Source: Guyanagaster necrorhizus
Lineage: Eukaryota; Basidiomycota; Agaricomycetes; Agaricales; Physalacriaceae
Reading direction: 5' to 3'
Length of the DNA stretch: 64,000 bases
Assembly (NCBI RefSeq): GCF_019112545.1
Contig: NW_025064909.1
Coordinates: 62,001 to 126,000, forward strand
Each line of letters opens with the position of its first letter. Positions within the stretch are counted from its first letter, which is position 1. A program made the position numbers and the translations under genes. Below the pieces are notes generated by a model. The model had not been told where the DNA came from. It did not search any database and saw nothing but the letters and a program-made list of their open reading frames with translations. Positions 22,601-34,234 of this stretch are shown in pieces.

Positions 22601-23327
22601 GTCTGAGGAATAGATCCTTTGTTCTGAGCTCTGTGACCACAAGATCAATTCATTCTGAATGATCTCTGATCATCAGTCAGAGTTCTATGAACTCTGTGAT
22701 TGACCTGGCTTGATTCTTGGTGCCATCAGCATTATAGATGGGGATCAGGGCTATGGTGGTTTTAGTTTGGAGATGATGCTTGTCAATGAAAGCTTGATTG
22801 ATGGAGCTCCTGGTGCAGCCACTGTCAATCAGGGCTATCACCACAAAGTCCTCTTGATTGGTGAGGGTCTGGATTTGTGCCTTGACCATAAGCTCCCATT
22901 CATAAGTCTTCTGTCATTGGATGAACTTCTTTGGTCCTTGAAGCTTGTCTAACCATTCCAGGGCCTTCTGTCACCCTGCCTTTCATAATCCTTCTATTAA
23001 TTCATGGTCTGCTTTACTGATTCAGGTCTGATGGATCCATCCCCTGAGGGTGGCTATTGCTTCTTCTTCTTTCCCTTCTCAGATGGCCTGCCAAGTCCAT
23101 TCAGTGTCAAAGGGCTTGAGCCATCCAGTGGGAGTCTCTCTCCCTGTTTGGCCCTTGGGCAATGGAGTCTGTTTTAGCAATTCCTTAGATGACTGTGTAG
23201 TAAGGATAATGTGGGGTATATTTGAATGTGCATAAATATTTCTACCTACAGAGAGCATATGAGTCTGACCTGCAGTTACTGCTGACACACCATGAAGTTC
23301 TTTGGCTGAATAAGTGGAATTGCTCAC
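19640..23327 (-). pseudogene. Element C pol: protease, RT, RNase H, integrase
   Basis: Right to left: a pol N-terminus near 23327 in the -1 frame to gag; protease at 22677-22889 with intact DSG (IDSGCTRSS); RT at 21594-22118 with [14 protein letters not shown] and a mutated active site YLDN; RNase H around 20950-21500; integrase from about 20760 down to 19700 with SVDMIIRLPD and VVISD. The protein ends shortly after FNEALLTPFIAP at a TAA near 19665, where P continues for about 75 residues into a chromodomain. Stops include TGA, TAG and TAA, so decay went beyond CpG sites. Confidence 0.9.
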
Positions 23328-26300
23328 TTGTCAGCCTCATCTTTTACTTTCTTGATCCTGGAATCTGACCCAGGGTCCTCAATTTCATCTGTCTCCTTCT
23401 GCAACTCAGCTATCTGTGCCCTGATGTCTTCTCTCATGCACCTCTTCTTCAGGCAGTCCTTGGACATATGACCCTTCTAGCTACAGTTAAAGCACTTGCC
23501 TTCCTTCTTGAAGCAGTTAATATCTATTGGCTTGCTGGTGCCAGTGTATATCATTCTAGTACCTGTCTTCTGCATGGTGTAGGAGGGCATGGCAGTTGCA
23601 TTGGGTTTCACCAAGGATCCTCTACCAGTGTTCTTCCTGTTCCCCATCTGATGGGGCTTCTTCTGATCAACTGTGATCCCTGTGCTGGCTGTCTTCTGTC
23701 ACAGCCTCTCCTTGTTCATCTCCATAATCTGGGCCTTCCAGACATCATAGCCCCTCAGAATGTTAGTTCTGATGTTAGAGATCATACTGATGTATGAAAG
23801 GGGTACCCCCATCTTGAGATACTTGACCATTTGCCTATCATCATTGATGCTTTCTCATACTCCTGCTAGCATCCCTAGTCTTTCCAGCTTGTCAAAGTAC
23901 TTGCTGGTGACCTTGTCACCTATTCACAGCTCTTTCATTTTGTTTTTGTGTACTTCTTGAATGGCTGAGTCAACAAATTTGTCATAGACCATCTGCTTGA
24001 AGATAGCCTATGACAGATAGCAGTAGTGCTGTCAGGTCATAGATTATAGGGTTGATGTGATAAGGATCCACCAGTGTTTAGCCTTGCTTTTGAAGTATAA
24101 GGCCACAAATGTGACCTTATTTATGTTAGCCCCTAGGTAGGCAGTGTACAGCTTGAAGTATTGTTTGCAATCAATTAAGAAGCAATCAATGTTGTCTGAT
24201 GTGCTCTTGAAGAAACAGAGGGTTTGTATGAGGTCAGGCTTGCATTGTAACATAGTGGCATTCAGAGGCAGTGCCCCTATTGAATTAGGATATTCATCGA
24301 ATGGGGGTCATTTCCATTCTGCAGAGGGTCCAGAAAATGAGTGAAGAGAGTTGTTGTCAGTGACAGAACTTCCTTCAGGCAGTGCTTCCTTTTGCATGAT
24401 ATGTCCATCTTATATGGTAAATCCTAGTTGGATGGCTTCAGAGTCATCCCTCTTGGCTGCAGCCTGTCCTGCCCTGGCAAATAGTCAACTCTCTTTGCTG
24501 ATCCAGAGGTTGTGGAAACCAACAGGCCATAAGGGTTCTTAGACTCAAGGCTGTCCAGATAGTGGCTCCTCAGCTGATAATAGTGCTTTATGATGGTTGA
24601 GTGCTGATAGTTCAGGTGAATGGTGCCATATGCTTGGCACATCTTAGTGGTACTGACAGTGTGCTCAGCATTGGTTGAACTTCATATTTGAAGGCCAGCA
24701 AGGCCTTCAGTCAGTTTTCTGGGTGGGTGTTGTTATAAATGTAAATGGCATGGTCAGTTGTGGCATATTGTAAAATATGTCTTTTTTCTTCATTATCAGC
24801 AACTGAATACCTCCTACCAAGAGAAGTCATCAGCCAGCTAACTTCCTTCCATAGAGTCACTGCCTCCTCCTGATACAGTGCTTCAAACTCCTCCTCCTGA
24901 GTTTCCTGAATTGTTCTTTCCAACTCCTCCTCATCTGTTAATCCAAATTCCAGCCATGGGTCAGTTGCAAGAGGGATGTCATCCTCCTCATCCCTGCTGT
25001 CCTCATCCATCTTGTCATCCACCTTGCTCTCCTCAAGGAAGTCATTGTATTGGTCATGACTGGGTGGTTCAGGTGCCTAAATCATCACTGGGGAGCTTCC
25101 TGCTAGCTTGAGCAGTAGGCTGCCGGCAAGGTCAGGAAGATCCAGGCCTTCTGGCTTCATTGTTCCTTCACCACTCTCTTTCTCTCACCACTCTCTCACT
25201 ATATTGGTGGAAGTCATTGTAGAAGTCATGGTTGAGGAAGAGGATGGTGATATATCCATGTAAGAATCATCAGAGGGCCCAGTTACTGACTCCGGCCCCA
25301 GAAGGAACTCAGATCCCATACCCACCAAGTATGGAGCTGGTGTCAGAGGGGAGGGAGCTGCTGCTTCCAGTGCTTTCTTCATAGGTGGGAGGTGGAGGCT
25401 CATAGTTGTCATTGTAAGCCTCATATTCATTGGCATCAATGACTTCTGCATTGGCCCACCAGTCTGCAGACCAGAGGTCATCTTTGCTGTCAGGTCCTCA
25501 CTTGAGCCACTCTTGGGGCTCATTACTGTCTAGGCTGGAGGGTGGTGAGTCTGCAACCCTGATTCATTGGACTTCATTGGCAGAGATTCCTGGGACAGGG
25601 CCTTCTTCTCCTTTATAATATAAATCTCTCTCTCTGCCTTTGTATAGTTCATAGTACTCTGGTGGGGCAGGGCCCCACTCTGCTGCTTGCTCCTCTTGGA
25701 GTTGCTGTCTGTGCTGTATGTTGTAATATCTTTCATTGTCCTCCCACTGCTGATGATCAAGCTCCCTCTCCTCCTCATCTGCCAGCTACTTGATGATTCT
25801 TGAATTGTAGAGGTCACTGGGGGTTGAGAGGAAAGGACTAGGGGCTGGGAGACTGGGGCTTTTTCAGAGAGTGACATATCTGGATCCTCTTTCTGCAAGT
25901 CTTACAACCTCATCAATGGAGTCCCAGGCATGGTCTCCAATGCTGGGCTCATGAGAGGCAGTGGAATGGTTGGAGGATGGTGACTTCTTGAAAAAGTCAT
26001 TGGAGAGCTCTTCATCCTCATGGTTAGGGATTGGAGGAAGGTGCAGTGGGATCCAAGGGTTTCTGAACCCTGTGTTTGGATGCTCACTGCATTGGCTAAC
26101 TGCTCAAGAGAGGTTGGTTGGTTGTTGGAGTTCTTCTTTCTGAAGGTCTCTTTCATCTGGGTGACTAGGCCTGGCCTTGAGTATGGTTTCTGCTTCAGAC
26201 TGGAAGGAGGCTATGGCAGAGGGAGGGAGGTCATGGAGAGGGAGATTGGAGATGACATTTCTGAGAATCTGTTGGATTTGCTGGAAAGATTGGTAGTGCC

Positions 26301-26442
26301 TGACTACCCAAGCTATGATTGATTGATGTCCATGACAAAGGGTGATGATGGCTAATAAGCCTAAAAGAGTTCCTATGATTGAAGCTAAAAGCTTGAAAAA
26401 TTCATCAGTAAGATTGGTGATAGTGATGTTAATGGCAGGCAT
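23324..26442 (-). pseudogene. Element C gag with N-terminal hydrophobic segment
   Basis: The frame starts at ATG 26442 (MPAINITITNLTDEFFKLL) with a hydrophobic run LLASIIGTLLGLLAIITL, closely matching P and A. An acidic, Gln-rich region follows in the same frame (DNERYYNIQHRQQ near 25740; YEPPPPTYEE near 25400). The acidic stretch at 24711-25022 is in the +1 frame. A capsid region lies near 23800-24250, and a CCHC knuckle near 23450-23500 is interrupted by a stop. The gag stop TGA is at 23324-23326. The common +1 step between the two halves is shared with P and A. Confidence 0.8.
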
Positions 26443-26488
26443 TCAGTTTTCCTCACTCATGATGGATGTAAGAAAAGAGAAATAGAAG

Positions 26489-26499
26489 TCTCAAACTAA
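26489..26499 (-). other. Primer binding site of element C, self-priming type
   Basis: On the minus strand the site is tagtttgagac, beginning two bases after the 5' LTR. Its reverse complement gtctcaaacta is present in the LTR (minus strand of 26658-26668), a perfect 11-nt match, about 30 nt after a TATATAAG box. The sequence differs from the P/A site, yet the pairing is kept. Confidence 0.7.
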
Positions 26500-26500
26500 T

Positions 26501-26962
26501 TGTTAGGCCTGAGTGATATGTGCTCTATAACACATAGTAAATAAGTGCTGTATTGCATTCATACAATCATGCTTAAGTCCACTGATGTGTTTGTAGATAT
26601 TATGTCTCAAGGTCAATGCAATTGGTTGACTCAAGGTAAAGTGGTAGAATAAAGGATAGTTTGAGACTAGAGTTACATGGTGTTTACTATGCTACTTATA
26701 TACTATTTGTCTTATTAATAATAATAGTATTACTAATTGTATGGGTCTGTGCTATAGTGCTCATTGTCCTAGGGCATCATGGTTATCTATAATAGGCCAA
26801 TTGCTTTGTTGTTGGAATGTCACTTTTTTGTATTTCAGATTGCTGATGGCTGTGCCAATCAAAACATCCCTATGGTCCTAAGCACTAATGTAGGTGCCCT
26901 GACTAAGCATAAATAGGGGTTAATACTGTGAGAAAGAGAATAAAAGTGGAAAAATCATAACA
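26501..26962 (-). repeat. 5' LTR of element C
   Basis: This 462-bp LTR starts TGTTAGGCCTGAG and ends ATCATAACA in plus orientation. A TATATAAG box on the minus strand near 26695-26702 and the predicted transcript start at 26668 lie inside it. CpG is absent. Confidence 0.94.
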
Positions 26963-26967
26963 CTACT
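26963..26967. repeat. Target site duplication of element C, right copy (ctact)
   Basis: This is the exact copy of 19165-19169, immediately after the LTR end. Confidence 0.93.
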
Positions 26968-27415
26968 GATCAAACAAAGCTCTAATTATTCTGACCAATC
27001 TCATTTTACTATAGCCTGTGACTCTATCAGCTGAAATTAGCTCATTCCATTCATGTCTAATAGACACTACTTTGAGAACACAGCAAAGACTCTCACACAG
27101 TTATTTAAACATCAGCATCATTGGCAAGCTGACTAGAATTTAAGAGAATGAAGTACAACAACTTCTGAAGCAGCTCTTAGAGGCACCAGAAAATTTTCAT
27201 TATCACATCTCTTGGTGACTCACCAAAGATTCAAACTGACATCCATCTAATAAAACTCCCTCTTACTGTAGATCTGATCCTGCACATCACATATGGATAT
27301 GACTCAGAAGACAAAGTAGACCAAAACAAGTTCTTACATTTGGTTGATAGAAAAATAGTGGAATTTTCAGAACACCTGAAATATGTCTCATAGATCAGCT
27401 ACCATCAGGCTGGCA
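26968..27415 (+). pseudogene. Cytochrome P450 pseudogene copy 1, part downstream of element C
   Basis: The plus strand continues the P450 frame with IKQSSNYSDQSHFTI, then broken sequence resembling the helix C to helix F region (ALRGTRKFSL; DSEDK). By eye it aligns at roughly 80 percent with the reverse complement of about 42063-42511. Multiple stops are present and no heme-binding Cys motif is seen. P450s are heme monooxygenases, and in mushrooms they form large families (family knowledge). This copy is dead and cut by element C. Confidence 0.7.
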
Positions 27416-28410
27416 CAGTCCTCCAAAATCTGGCAAATTAAAGCCTAACATCTAGCAAGGCTCCAACATCATTTATCACTGATTTGAGTCTATCATATTT
27501 TTCTATAGTTTTCTATGGGTGGAGAGTAGGCCTTTAATTCTAACTAGCATTAGCTTTAATGACACAGATGTGGATAATAATTGAACCATGGTATGATAGA
27601 GATGAAAGACCAGGACTGGCAAAGTACCTGGCTACTCTGCACCTATGAGTATGAAGTATGAGATAGGTGGTAGCCATTTGGTGAGGCTCTTCTCACACAA
27701 AAGAATATCACACAAATAATATTGCTGCTTGATGTCTGTTAGGTTAGGCATACATGAGAGCAAAGAGGTTGTTAAGTCAATAACAGTGATAGAGCTGTAC
27801 TCCAAGACCTTCACTTCACTATGGATCTCATCAGTTGCTGTATCTTGAACTCCCATAATGATGGCACTTACATCTGTGGAATAAAGGTGTGAGATGAAGT
27901 TGACATGGACTCTTAGTTACCACCTTGAAGGCTGTGAGTGAGAGAGAAGAGAGAGAAAAGAAAGAGAGACAAAGTCACAAAGCATGACTTAGCACCAGAG
28001 CAACAAGTGCCCACATCAAACTTTACCTTTGGTATTGAACTTTTACTTAATCACACATAAGTTAGAAACACATATGAACACTGTTTATTGCAAAGTACAA
28101 CATATAGTAGTACACATGACAAAAATATATGCTGCAAATGTTCAAGAAGCAGAAAGATGTGATACTGTACAAGGGCTGACCAGTTGATGAGTCTAAGAGA
28201 TCTACCTGTATGTCAAGGAGAGACAGTGTTGGTTATATGTGAAAAGAAAAGTGAAGAAGAAAAAAAAGAACAAGACCTGAGTGTTAGCTAGCATTTAAAA
28301 ATGCATGAACCTAGAAGACAACCTAGTAGAGATGGCAGCCAGAGAAAACCTTCTTGATCTGCTCTTTGAGCCATCAGTATAGGGCCCATATGTTATGTCT
28401 ATCTCATTGT
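27416..28410. other. No recognisable gene; eroded CpG-poor sequence
   Basis: A minus-strand open stretch of 74 codons (27856 to 27632) has no match I recognise. The rest is AT-rich, with purine runs around 27930-27990 and 28240-28275. It could hold the eroded 3' half of the P450 gene and the downstream flank of the next pseudogene. Confidence 0.45.
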
Positions 28411-30134
28411 TCATGCAACCACTGCTGATAAGCAGGCAATGATGCAGCTAATCCTGTTGAGGATGATGGCACTAGAATAAATCTCTGAGGGCAGAGAAGG
28501 GGCCACACAGCTTGCCATTGTCAGTGTAGGACAGGATGGCAACCTCAATGGATATGTACTTGGTGCTATAGATTGCATAGCTGTAAGTGAAAGACTCAAG
28601 CCTGTTAGCACAACTGATGATGGTGCCTATAGTCAGGCTGTTCTTCACTACAAGGAATGCCTTCTCACTATGGATATTAAGGTGCTGGAGCTGGTGGATC
28701 TCATTATCCTTCATGATGCCAGAGGCCTGGAGGAGCCTATCATCCAGATACTCATAGCCTGCCTGGTCCTTAAGCTGCAAGAATAAGAACTTGCCAAAGT
28801 CAGATGGTGAGAGGTTGCCACCTGTAGGAATATAATAGTCAGGTAAAACTGAAACTGTGGGACAAGATGGAAAATCTACTGATATAGATGTTGTTTTTTG
28901 AGAAGGTGCTCCAGTCAATCTTCTTGTGGTAAATCTGGATAAAGGCCCAGTCATGTGTAAACTCAGTGGGTCTGCTGATAACAACTATGGGCTCAGCATG
29001 GAGGATGAAGCTGATGATGCACAGGTTTAGATTTGTCCTGCATTTAGTAATCTCATCATGAAGCTTGTTCAAGTCATTGATCATCCTTGTTGCCTTCTCC
29101 ACCTCATACTGGGTGTACTTGCACAAATTGATAACCACTGCATTCTTGCCCTTGACAAACTCACCCAGCCTGGAAATCATCTTATTTCACATCTTGATAG
29201 AGTGAGTGAGATCACCAATGGTGGCTATCATAGCATTCATAATATTCCTGTAGCCCATGCTGTCAAGGGTAATGATGTGCTTGTGTCACTGTCTGGGGTG
29301 CAGGTGTGACATGCCTGTGTAGGTATATACAGCAGGAGGGTGAGTGATGTAAGCAGCAGTGAGAAAAACAACACATTCATCATTGTTGCTGAGGCAGAAG
29401 TAGAGGGCACTGGTGCCTTTGTAGTGGAGCATCTTGGGTGGGACAATGGAGAGGCCAAGCATGAGCATGAAAGGCTTGTGAAACTCAGACATGAGGTCAA
29501 GGAGGAGGTTGAAGGAGAGGAGCTTTGAGCCAGCAATAGAGTTGGTCACCTCCAACTTGCAAAAATCAACCTCAATGTCAGAAAAGCTGGCTAGACTGAG
29601 GATAAGCTTGATATCATCAGTGGCAGCCACCACTGCATCAAAAGGGAGAGTCTTGTGCTTCATGCTGATCCACATAAGGAGTGGGCAAAACAGTGTCTTC
29701 TCCCCTGTGTTGGTGAAGGTGATGGGGTCAATTGAGATTCACATGATGCCATGAGAGTCAAGAAACTTGTAGATGTCTGTATTGATCTTGAGCCAGGAGC
29801 CTGTGATAGGGTGGCCATAGACAGAGTGTGCTTCATGGATGAAGCACTGCACTTCTGGACCCTTACATTCAGGCCTGACAGAGCCTGACTTGTAGATGCA
29901 TAGAGTGCCACTGCACATACTAAAGAAGTCTTTATAAGCAGCAGAGTAATGGTCAGTGAGATAGAATGAGTCAGAGACAACAATGCCTTTGACCTTGAGC
30001 TTGCCAAATATGTAGGTGATGGAAGAGACAAGGGTTGAGGTTGAGGAGATTTGTGACTGGTTTCTGAATTGCCCAGAGTTATTCAGGCATGAGTCATAGA
30101 ACATGTTGTTGAGGTTGAAGGGGTTAGGCATCAC
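28411..30134 (-). pseudogene. Chymotrypsin-fold hypothetical protein of basidiomycetes, degenerate
   Basis: Four minus-strand open stretches (30134-29739, 29675-29286, 29180-28839, 28984-28411) join into one protein interrupted by stops and shifts. From memory of the family, the blocks SSWLK..T..YKFLDSHGIM, LHYKGTSALYF, FTHDWAFIQ and KIDWSTF belong to a recurrent basidiomycete protein with a trypsin-like domain. The expected catalytic His motif TAAH reads TAAY (FLTAAYITHPP, near 29340), and the expected GDSGS block is replaced by RDLF with a frameshift near 28490. Both active-site residues are therefore lost. The start at MMPNPFNLNN (30134) is the first Met in frame. CpG is almost absent, as in the neighbouring transposons. 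Confidence 0.6.
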
Positions 30135-30510
30135 TGGGAAGGAATGGTCAGTAATGAGGAGAGATAAAAAAGAGCTAAAAGGCTTACTTGTGAATTGTTT
30201 GTTGTAATAAATATAAACAGAAAGAAAAAATGCTTAGAGTCAGAGTCAACTGAGGGTCACTCTGTAGGGAGGAAAGAAAGGGTGGGTGGGATGTGAGATA
30301 CTATTTTATAGCACAACTAGGGGCTATTTTTGGCTATATCCATGCTATTCATGCTGTCCATTCTATGGATTATGAGAGAAAATGTGCTATGGGTGATATG
30401 CATTATGAGAGAGAGAACTGCATACAGAATAAATAGATTCAAATACTATAATTTGAATAATTCACTAATGTTCATGTTTTCGATGAAAAAAACCCAGTTG
30501 CTATTTGATT
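30135..30510. other. Intergenic; transition from CpG-poor to CpG-normal sequence
   Basis: AT-rich with no gene seen. The first CpG-containing sequence of the island starts near 30481, just before the tRNA-like sequence. Confidence 0.5.
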
Positions 30511-30514
30511 GATC

Positions 30515-30609
30515 TGCCCCCAGAGAGGTTCGAATTCTCGGCCTTCTCATTGCGGACTGAGACTGAAGGGATAACAGTCCGATGCTGTGACCAACTCAGC
30601 CACGGGCAC
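30515..30609 (-). tRNA. tRNA-like gene, class II look, probable intron (Ser-type or pseudo-tRNA)
   Basis: On the minus strand: an acceptor strand GTGCCCG, D-arm GCTG/CAGC with a loop containing GTTGG, anticodon stem CGGA...TCCG with loop CTGTTA, an insert of about 14 nt that would be an intron after position 37, a variable region of about 13 nt, and a T-arm with loop TTCGAAC. The T-stem has one mismatch and the acceptor stem has one mismatch plus wobble pairs. The long variable region and GGACTG..A context resemble tRNA-Ser(GCU), but the anticodon reads GTT, which would be Asn. It may be a decayed tRNA-Ser. No other tRNA in the window is convincing. Confidence 0.45.
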
Positions 30610-30740
30610 TATATTAATGTGCAGCCATAGAAGATCAGATACGACCTCCTGGGATGATATAACGGCTCTGTGTCCACGAACTAAAGCTACAGAGTATAAT
30701 TAGATGTCCATGAAATAAATACCCAGCTCTCAGTCTATAT

Positions 30741-32207
30741 TCACAGTGTGCGAAGCCCAAGTGTGCTACCGTTCTTCTCTGCGTCTACAGCATCCCGGTT
30801 TCTTCCCATGGAGCGACCAATAAGGAGGCCAGGATGCGCGAAGTTCAGCGTGTATATAGCCAAGACCACCATGGCCCCATCGAGAACATCTGAGAATCGC
30901 GAGGATCAGCAATAATTCGACGTAAATGGAACGGCTTGGCGCACTGAAGTAAACTTCCGTAAGGATGATCCTGCCGTTCCACCCATCGGCGAGTTCGATC
31001 GTACGATAAATCGAACTGTGGTTAGGGAAGGTAGATAGATAAGTTCCGATGTTGGAAAGATATCGAGATAATGAAAAGAAGCGTACCGAATGAAGAGACA
31101 CAATGTGTTGAATGCGAGCGCGACGATCATGAGCTTTATTTTCGTAGTCATGACACCACGTTCGATAGTGGGCGACGAGAGGGTCACCAAGGAACCGTTC
31201 CGTTCCTTGCGGGAGAATAGTCTTGGAACAGGGCGGTTGTGGGTGTACCGGATGAGGAATTCGCAAGCGAGGATGGCGTAGAACGAGATGGCAGCTGCAG
31301 AGACAGCTACGTTAGCAGATATCGAGATGACCGAATCGGGACATACCGAGCTGCAAGACAATACCGGCGAGCATGACATTGCTACCCTATGCCCAGGAGC
31401 ACCATTAATTCAACTCGGAGGGGAAAAAAATGCGCAGCGTCTCACTAGCTTGGCACCGTTGAGGTCATTGTTATTCGACGCGGACGAGGCAATACCGCCA
31501 CCGGCGCCTTGTATCACCAATGAAAGAATGTCCTGGGATAAATGAGCACAACAAGTGATCACTGATTTAGATGTACTCACGCAGCTGACGAATATAATGG
31601 AATCTAGTGGCGAAAGTCCGTGAGCGGCATAGACAGGCTGGGGAAAGGAAGAGCTCACATGCTCTAGGACTCAGCCTGCTGTAAGCAGGTCCAAGAATAC
31701 GGATTATAGCTCCAAGGATGAGAAAACTAGCTGCGACAAGTGGTGTGGGTCCAATGATCGTAGCCGTTATTCTATTTCAATGTTTAGATCGGACCGCAAA
31801 GCGGGAGCAAAAGGCGGAGACTCACTGTATCATGAAAGGATTACTTAGGTCTGGGGATATACTTGACCAAAACCTCCCGCTCCATCCCAAAATCTCGAGG
31901 CATCCGGAAAGGATAATAGTCGGGAAGACCCACCACATGCGGAAGAAAATGCTCTGAGCCGTGTGGGTTACTACGATACTTTAACATGAGCGACGTGAGA
32001 AAATTGGGAGCAATAATGCTCACGGGTAGATATTCCGAATAGAATAATGAATGTGAGGGTAACGCCTTTCGATGGGGTGTATCCATATTGAGAGTCCTGT
32101 CGCGAAGCCTCAGCACTGGTAACGAGACTTTGCACTAGTCATTAAAATGCACGTCAGCAATGTATGTCAGCACCCAGCCGAAACGCACCATGTTCTAGGA
32201 GGGACAT
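30741..32207 (-). CDS. RTA1-like multipass membrane protein (lipid-translocating exporter family)
   Basis: The gene starts at ATG 32207 (MSLLEH) and ends at TGA 30741-30743. I can join about eight exons across short GT-AG introns into one frame: YGYTPSKGVTLTFIILF, MWWVFPTIILSGCLEILGW, WSSISPDLSNPFMIQ, ITATIIGPTPLVAASF, AIIRILGPAYSRLSP, DILSLVIQGAGGGIA, SFYAILACEFLIRYTHNRP, IYRTIELADGWNGRI and VLDGAMVVLAIYTLNFAHPG. These are the hallmark segments of RTA1/RTM1-like proteins, with several hydrophobic helices. Family members sit in membranes and affect resistance to lipophilic compounds. Base composition is normal with many CpG, and no lesion is seen, so it is likely functional. Two further remnants of the family lie near 57 and 59 kb. 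Confidence 0.85.
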
Positions 32208-33320
32208 GGTTTTGAAGCGCAGGAGGACCTTTACAGGCTACCAGGTGTCGGAGGAGGGAATGATAATGAAAAATAAAAATGTTGGTCTTTATGAATGAGT
32301 CAGAAATTACCGTAGACATCTTCGGGAAGTCAGTAACCCGCAGTTAGGAGATCTGTATAGCCTTGATGCATCTTGGCATGTTTCATCGCCGGGTAACCTG
32401 ACCGTTTTGAGATTGGGATTTCAATTGACAGGATTCGGCTCTATTGTGGCTGGGTGGTCGGTAGCTGCTGCCGAAGGAACATCTCTTTCATCAACGTCAT
32501 ATTATAATATGACATGGTCCACTGGAAGCGAAGATTGAACTCGAACATCTAATCCGTAGATAATCAACGAGCATATCAACTTGGGCGACTGCGCAAGGAC
32601 ACCGCCACGCCGCCTGGGGCGGTGACGAATTGTGGAATGAGGACCGCAGCATGAAGCGGTACATACAGCAGTATAGTACCATGAGGATTCCATTTACCAC
32701 ATTTCTGAAAGCTGAAGACTCTTGAAACGGTCCTGGAGAAACGGATCCCTGACTGAGCCATTGATCTTAAATTCGGCATCAGGGAAAGAGTCAATTCGTT
32801 CCTGGCCCGCTAAATAGATCAGGGTCAGTGGTGACGACTCAATGAACCGCGACTGGCAAGGGTTGAGGATGGGGAAAACCATCACTGCATGAGAATGAGA
32901 CTATTAAATATTAAATGTAGTCCTTTGATGCCATAAGTTCCCACTGAAGGGTAATGGAACGACTCATTAGCGTAAGGGACAGAGACAAACGTTCCCGTCG
33001 GTCCGACGGCGACCGGCAGTTGCTGACAAATATCAATTTTACTGCCTTGCCGTGCCGCGTCACCTTCATCAGTGCACGGAACAAGAGAATTTGGCTGTGT
33101 TCAGTGATATCAACATCTTCTGGGTTCTTTGTAAATCCATTCATAAGTATTTTTCACCTCAAGACATTAACATCAATGTATCTCCAGGTGTAGGATGGAA
33201 GACACAAATAAGTCAAAAACTTCGTCACACCGCAACCGGGAACCATGACTGCGGCTGGGTGACTGTACAACGATCGATCGATTACGGATCGAAAAGAACT
33301 ATTGCTCACGAAAGATCTAT
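32208..33320 (-). other. Uncharacterised, possible gene remnant between RTA1 and HAD genes
   Basis: Minus-strand open stretches at 33144-32911, 32885-32694 and 32700-32497 have normal CpG and could be exons or the remains of a gene. None carries a motif I recognise. Plus-strand frames at 32954-33193 and 33052-33372 overlap them and are no better. I cannot join them into a convincing model. Confidence 0.25.
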
Positions 33321-33321
33321 A

Positions 33322-34030
33322 AATCTGTCAGCACCTGAAATCTATAACGGTGGCCATGATATGAACTCATAGACTGGTTATATCCAGGATGAGCAGCTGA
33401 GAGAAGTTCTCTTGAATGGCTAGTCCAGCGCATTCGGAGGTAAGATGCCCTGCATTCTTTTTCAGTGTTTTTGACCTCTGAGTACCGGATTTCCCAACTA
33501 ATTGAGCAACGACTGCCTCAGCTCTGTGAAGTCATGATACGCAATTCCATGCAGTCCCTGGTAACGCGCCGAGAGTATGTTCTCGCTCGTCGTCTATGAA
33601 AATGGTTCGAGAGGGATCGAGGTTTGCTTGAGACAGCGTACAACGGTAGAAACCAAAATCGGGTTTACGTCTACCGGCTACAAAGAATGTAAAAATGCCA
33701 TCAAAGATTGACCAATTCATATCCGCTGAAACACTCTGGAGCGCTTCATAGCCTGGATGTGATACATTGAACATGGCAAAGATGCACATCGTTTCGCGAT
33801 TTTCATCTTTGAGTTCGTGGAAAAAGATCTCCAGATTCGTGTCCCATTTCAGGGAGGCACAGGAGTCTTCGGCTGCTTTGCGAATGTCAACTGGATCGAG
33901 GGAGAATTCGTGTCTGAGACTGGAGTGGCATGTCTCCTGGGAGACGTGGCCTCCAACTATGTCGAAGAGGAGAAGATCAAGTGCGAATGCTACATGGAAA
34001 GTGTACAATTACACCGGGCGGACCAAGTAA
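33322..34030 (+). repeat. Duplicated segment, copy 1 (pair with 63327-64000)
   Basis: Sequence from about gatctataaatctgtcagcacc onward matches 63327-64000 in the same orientation, including noncoding bases 3' of the HAD gene. Copy 2 runs off the window, so the full length of the duplication is unknown. Confidence 0.85.
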
Positions 34031-34075
34031 AAAGGTCGTTCAAGTCACAAATTATGGCGCCATTGGCATTCTCTG
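33498..34075 (-). pseudogene. HAD-superfamily hydrolase, broken copy 1
   Basis: The minus strand carries the HAD motif I region AIICDLNDLFTWS (Asp nucleophile, near 34046), a helical cap region (HEFSLDPVDIRKAAED; LKWDTNLE), motif II-like FAMFNVSHPG, the RKPDFGFY segment and motif IV FIDD. This matches HAD-like proteins related to haloacid dehalogenases and epoxide-hydrolase N-terminal phosphatases. Compared with copy 2 near the right edge, it has a TGG to TAG change and a deletion of about 10 bp near 33945-33965. It also lacks 2 bp in a CG repeat after FIDDER (near 33585), which shifts the frame for the last 30 codons. The ancestral stop would be TAG 33498-33500. Confidence 0.75.
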
Positions 34076-34234
34076 CTTCTCAGATGCATGGGGTTACGAC
34101 TTGCCATTTTTGAATGAGAATTCTTTCCGCGTGCCTCGTATATCACGCTGGCTTCTAGTCTCTGCTTATCTGATGGAAGAAACACTATCGCTCGCTCCAA
34201 CTTTGATGGCTCCATTGGCAGGATGGTAGGTCTA

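Larger units (their letters stand above)
19170..26962 (-). mobile_element. Complete Ty3/Gypsy element C without chromodomain
   Basis: This is a 7793-bp minus-strand element bounded by two 462-bp LTRs and a perfect 5-bp TSD. It has the same gag-PR-RT-RH-IN order as P but belongs to a different subfamily: the LTR sequence and the PBS differ. Neither LTR retains a CpG, and their differences look like transitions, so it is older than P. The RT active site reads YLDN instead of YLDD, and the chromodomain is gone. It is inserted into a P450 pseudogene whose uninterrupted paralogue lies at 42.0-42.6 kb. Confidence 0.95.

Noticed and set aside
1..30500. Classic Neurospora-type RIP (CpA-targeted) as the cause of CpG-poor, AT-rich repeats
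   Set aside because: In the youngest element the changes are at CpG and the stops are TGA, not TAA/TAG; CpG deamination explains this better. RIP-like action on the older copies is not excluded.
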